Of a DNA stretch of 7,477 nucleotides, positions 6,730-7,477 are shown piece after piece (position 1 is the first letter of the stretch; each line of letters begins with the position of its first letter). A program made the translations under genes and the position numbers. Below the pieces are notes generated by a model. It was not told where the DNA came from and ran no database searches. It worked only from the letters and a program-made list of their open reading frames with translations. Source of the DNA: Bacteroidales bacterium (lineage in GTDB: Bacteria > Bacteroidota > Bacteroidia > Bacteroidales > GCA-2748055); assembly GCA_029934875.1 (NCBI GenBank), contig JAOZLK010000208.1:1-7477 (forward strand), given 5' to 3'.

Positions 6730-6927
6730 ATGCCATACATGTATAGCGAGGGCAATCATAGTGCTGCTGTGAGACTGTGTAAAACATGGGTTGAAGACAA
6801 CATCATTTACCTTAATGCTGAAGAACGGAACTCACCAAAGTCCTTCATCCTTTCTTGGAACTTGGATTACCAAGGCAGTTATTATCTCTGGACTCTCGCT
6901 GACCTACCTACCCTCATGAACCTATAA
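6730..6927 (+). CDS. Small hypothetical protein or gene fragment, 65 residues
   Basis: It starts ATG at 6730 (MPYMYSEGNH; a second ATG at 6739 is possible) and ends TAA at 6925-6927. The frame is open back to 6703 with no other ATG. The product is rich in aromatic residues (TWVEDNIIYL, LSWNLDYQGSYYLWTL) and has no signal peptide or membrane segment. I recognise no family. Codon choice looks protein-like, with more C in third positions than the neighbouring genes, which would fit a foreign origin or a fragment of a larger gene. There is no clear ribosome-binding site. A perfect palindrome AAAATGCATTTT (6929-6940) follows the stop closely. Confidence 0.35.
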   Translation: MPYMYSEGNHSAAVRLCKTWVEDNIIYLNAEERNSPKSFILSWNLDYQGSYYLWTLADLPTLMNL

Positions 6928-6962
6928 AAAAATGCATTTTCTTAACCTCATTAAATCAGTTG

Positions 6963-7004
6963 GTTACCCCGTTATCAGAAAAAAACAACGAAAAAAGCGG
7001 TAAC
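6963..7004. repeat. Inverted repeat with A-rich loop between two small ORFs
   Basis: GTTACC (6963-6968) pairs with GGTAAC (6999-7004), and C6970 can pair with G6997 across a mismatch. The 26-base interior is A-rich and holds a second short pair, CGTT (6970-6973) with AACG (6987-6990). It lies between the 65- and 98-codon ORFs. It is not a terminator by shape: no T run follows. It could be a recombination site or operator. Confidence 0.35.
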
Positions 7005-7054
7005 ACTTTGATGCCTATCAGTATTAATACAATAGAAACAATAATTAGAGTGAT

Positions 7055-7351
7055 TTGGAAACCCTGACAAGATTCAATCGTGTAACTGGAGACAAAGCCT
7101 ACTCAATTTGGTTTGGTTATAATGATGGTGATTCTGAATACTTCGATGCTATGGTGGAAGTTGAACTCGACCTTGAACTGATTATAGGGTCAAATGGAGA
7201 AGTGTATGCCTATCGTAGCAACTTACCTCAGTTTTTAGCAATGTTTTTTAAACGGAGTGGTGCTTGGGAGTTCACTGAAGATACAGACGACCTCAGTGAA
7301 AAGGATTTGTTCCGACTGGAAGTTATATGCAGGAACTTTGCTTTTAATTAA
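7055..7351 (+). CDS. Small acidic hypothetical protein, up to 98 residues, possibly 5'-broken
   Basis: The frame opens after a TAG at 7046-7048, and its first usable start is TTG at 7055; the first ATG is far inside, at 7151. The product is acidic (stretches VEVELDLELI and TEDTDDLSEKDL), soluble, and has no signal peptide. The codon pattern looks coding throughout, so the unusual start suggests either a TTG start or loss of the true 5' end. A separate frame, ATG at 7011 to TGA at 7065-7067 (MPISINTIETIIRVIWKP), overlaps its start and could be the original N-terminus cut off by a frameshift. No family is recognised. It is followed by an AT-rich hairpin at 7362-7381. Confidence 0.45.
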   Translation: METLTRFNRVTGDKAYSIWFGYNDGDSEYFDAMVEVELDLELIIGSNGEVYAYRSNLPQFLAMFFKRSGAWEFTEDTDDLSEKDLFRLEVICRNFAFN

Positions 7352-7361
7352 AAACCCGACC

Positions 7362-7381
7362 AAATAAAGGGACGTTTATTT
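7362..7381 (+). terminator. AT-only hairpin after the 98-codon ORF, weak terminator candidate
   Basis: AAATAAA (7362-7368) and TTTATTT (7375-7381) are perfect 7-bp arms around GGGACG, ten bases after the stop codon. The stem has only A-T pairs and no separate T tract follows, so termination would be weak. The right arm is also part of a repeated motif (TTTATTTACA at 7375-7384 and 7453-7462). Confidence 0.25.
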
Positions 7382-7417
7382 ACACAAGGAATTACAGGGG
7401 AGGTTAAGACCAAAATA

Positions 7418-7477
7418 ATGGGGGTTCAGCGACACCTAATTGTTTACCCACCTTTATTTACAGATACCGCATCATTA
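7418..7477 (+). CDS. Possible gene start running off the window
   Basis: ATG at 7418 opens 20 codons (MGVQRHLIVYPPLFTDTASL) to the last base with no stop. A purine-rich AGGGGAGG at 7396-7403 could serve as a ribosome-binding site, but its distance of 14 bases is long. Twenty open codons are little evidence, and no family can be recognised. Confidence 0.18.
   Translation, partial: MGVQRHLIVYPPLFTDTASL

Noticed and set aside
7055..7067. Programmed ribosomal frameshift joining the 7011 and 7055 frames
   Set aside because: The overlap GGAAACCCTGA is not a canonical X-XXY-YYZ heptamer in the upstream frame, and no downstream pseudoknot is evident. Mutation or sequencing error is simpler.
6469..7477. 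Integron cassette array with attC sites
   Set aside because: Small ORFs at regular spacing suggested it, but no pair of RYYYAAC and GTTRRRY cores at attC spacing was found. GTTGAAT at 6503-6509 pairs only with an imperfect partner 18 bases away, and no integrase is present.

Overview
The window looks like a piece of a Bacteroidota chromosome. The main evidence is the protein encoded at 4922-5494, which ends in a recognisable type IX secretion (Por) sorting domain, a system confined to that phylum. The modest GC content, the weak or absent Shine-Dalgarno sequences and the start-codon contexts fit as well. I cannot place it below phylum level.

The core (291-5494, minus strand) is a compact four-gene block, very probably one operon. 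It starts with a 190-residue secreted protein carrying the sorting domain. Three tandem paralogues of about 500 residues follow, with gaps of 11, 14 and 22 bases. Each paralogue has a signal peptide, an N-terminal 'YQG' domain of about 100 residues, and a linker with an 'LD..G.FP' motif. A shaft of near-10-residue GV-x-G-x-S repeats follows, then a 'GD-VTG-I' transition, then a C-terminal beta-rich head that resembles a lectin or fibre tip. They read as fibre-like cell-surface or secreted proteins. Binding is inferred from architecture; no ligand or activity can be read from the sequence.

An AraC-family regulator (5602-6468, plus strand) is transcribed away from the operon. The 107-base gap between the two starts holds a perfect 7-bp inverted repeat, a second short inverted repeat, and a hexamer repeated at exactly 21 bp, the spacing typical of AraC-family half-sites. 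The simplest model is that this regulator controls itself and the fibre operon.

The right side (6469-7477) has a different character: two small ORFs of unknown function (65 and 98 codons), long non-coding stretches, several inverted repeats, a possible insertion-sequence end remnant, and a possible gene start running off the window. It reads as accessory or decayed DNA. The left edge (1-290) has no confident gene. It holds a strong GC-rich hairpin and other inverted repeats just downstream of the operon, plus an open frame of 70 codons without a start that enters from outside the window.
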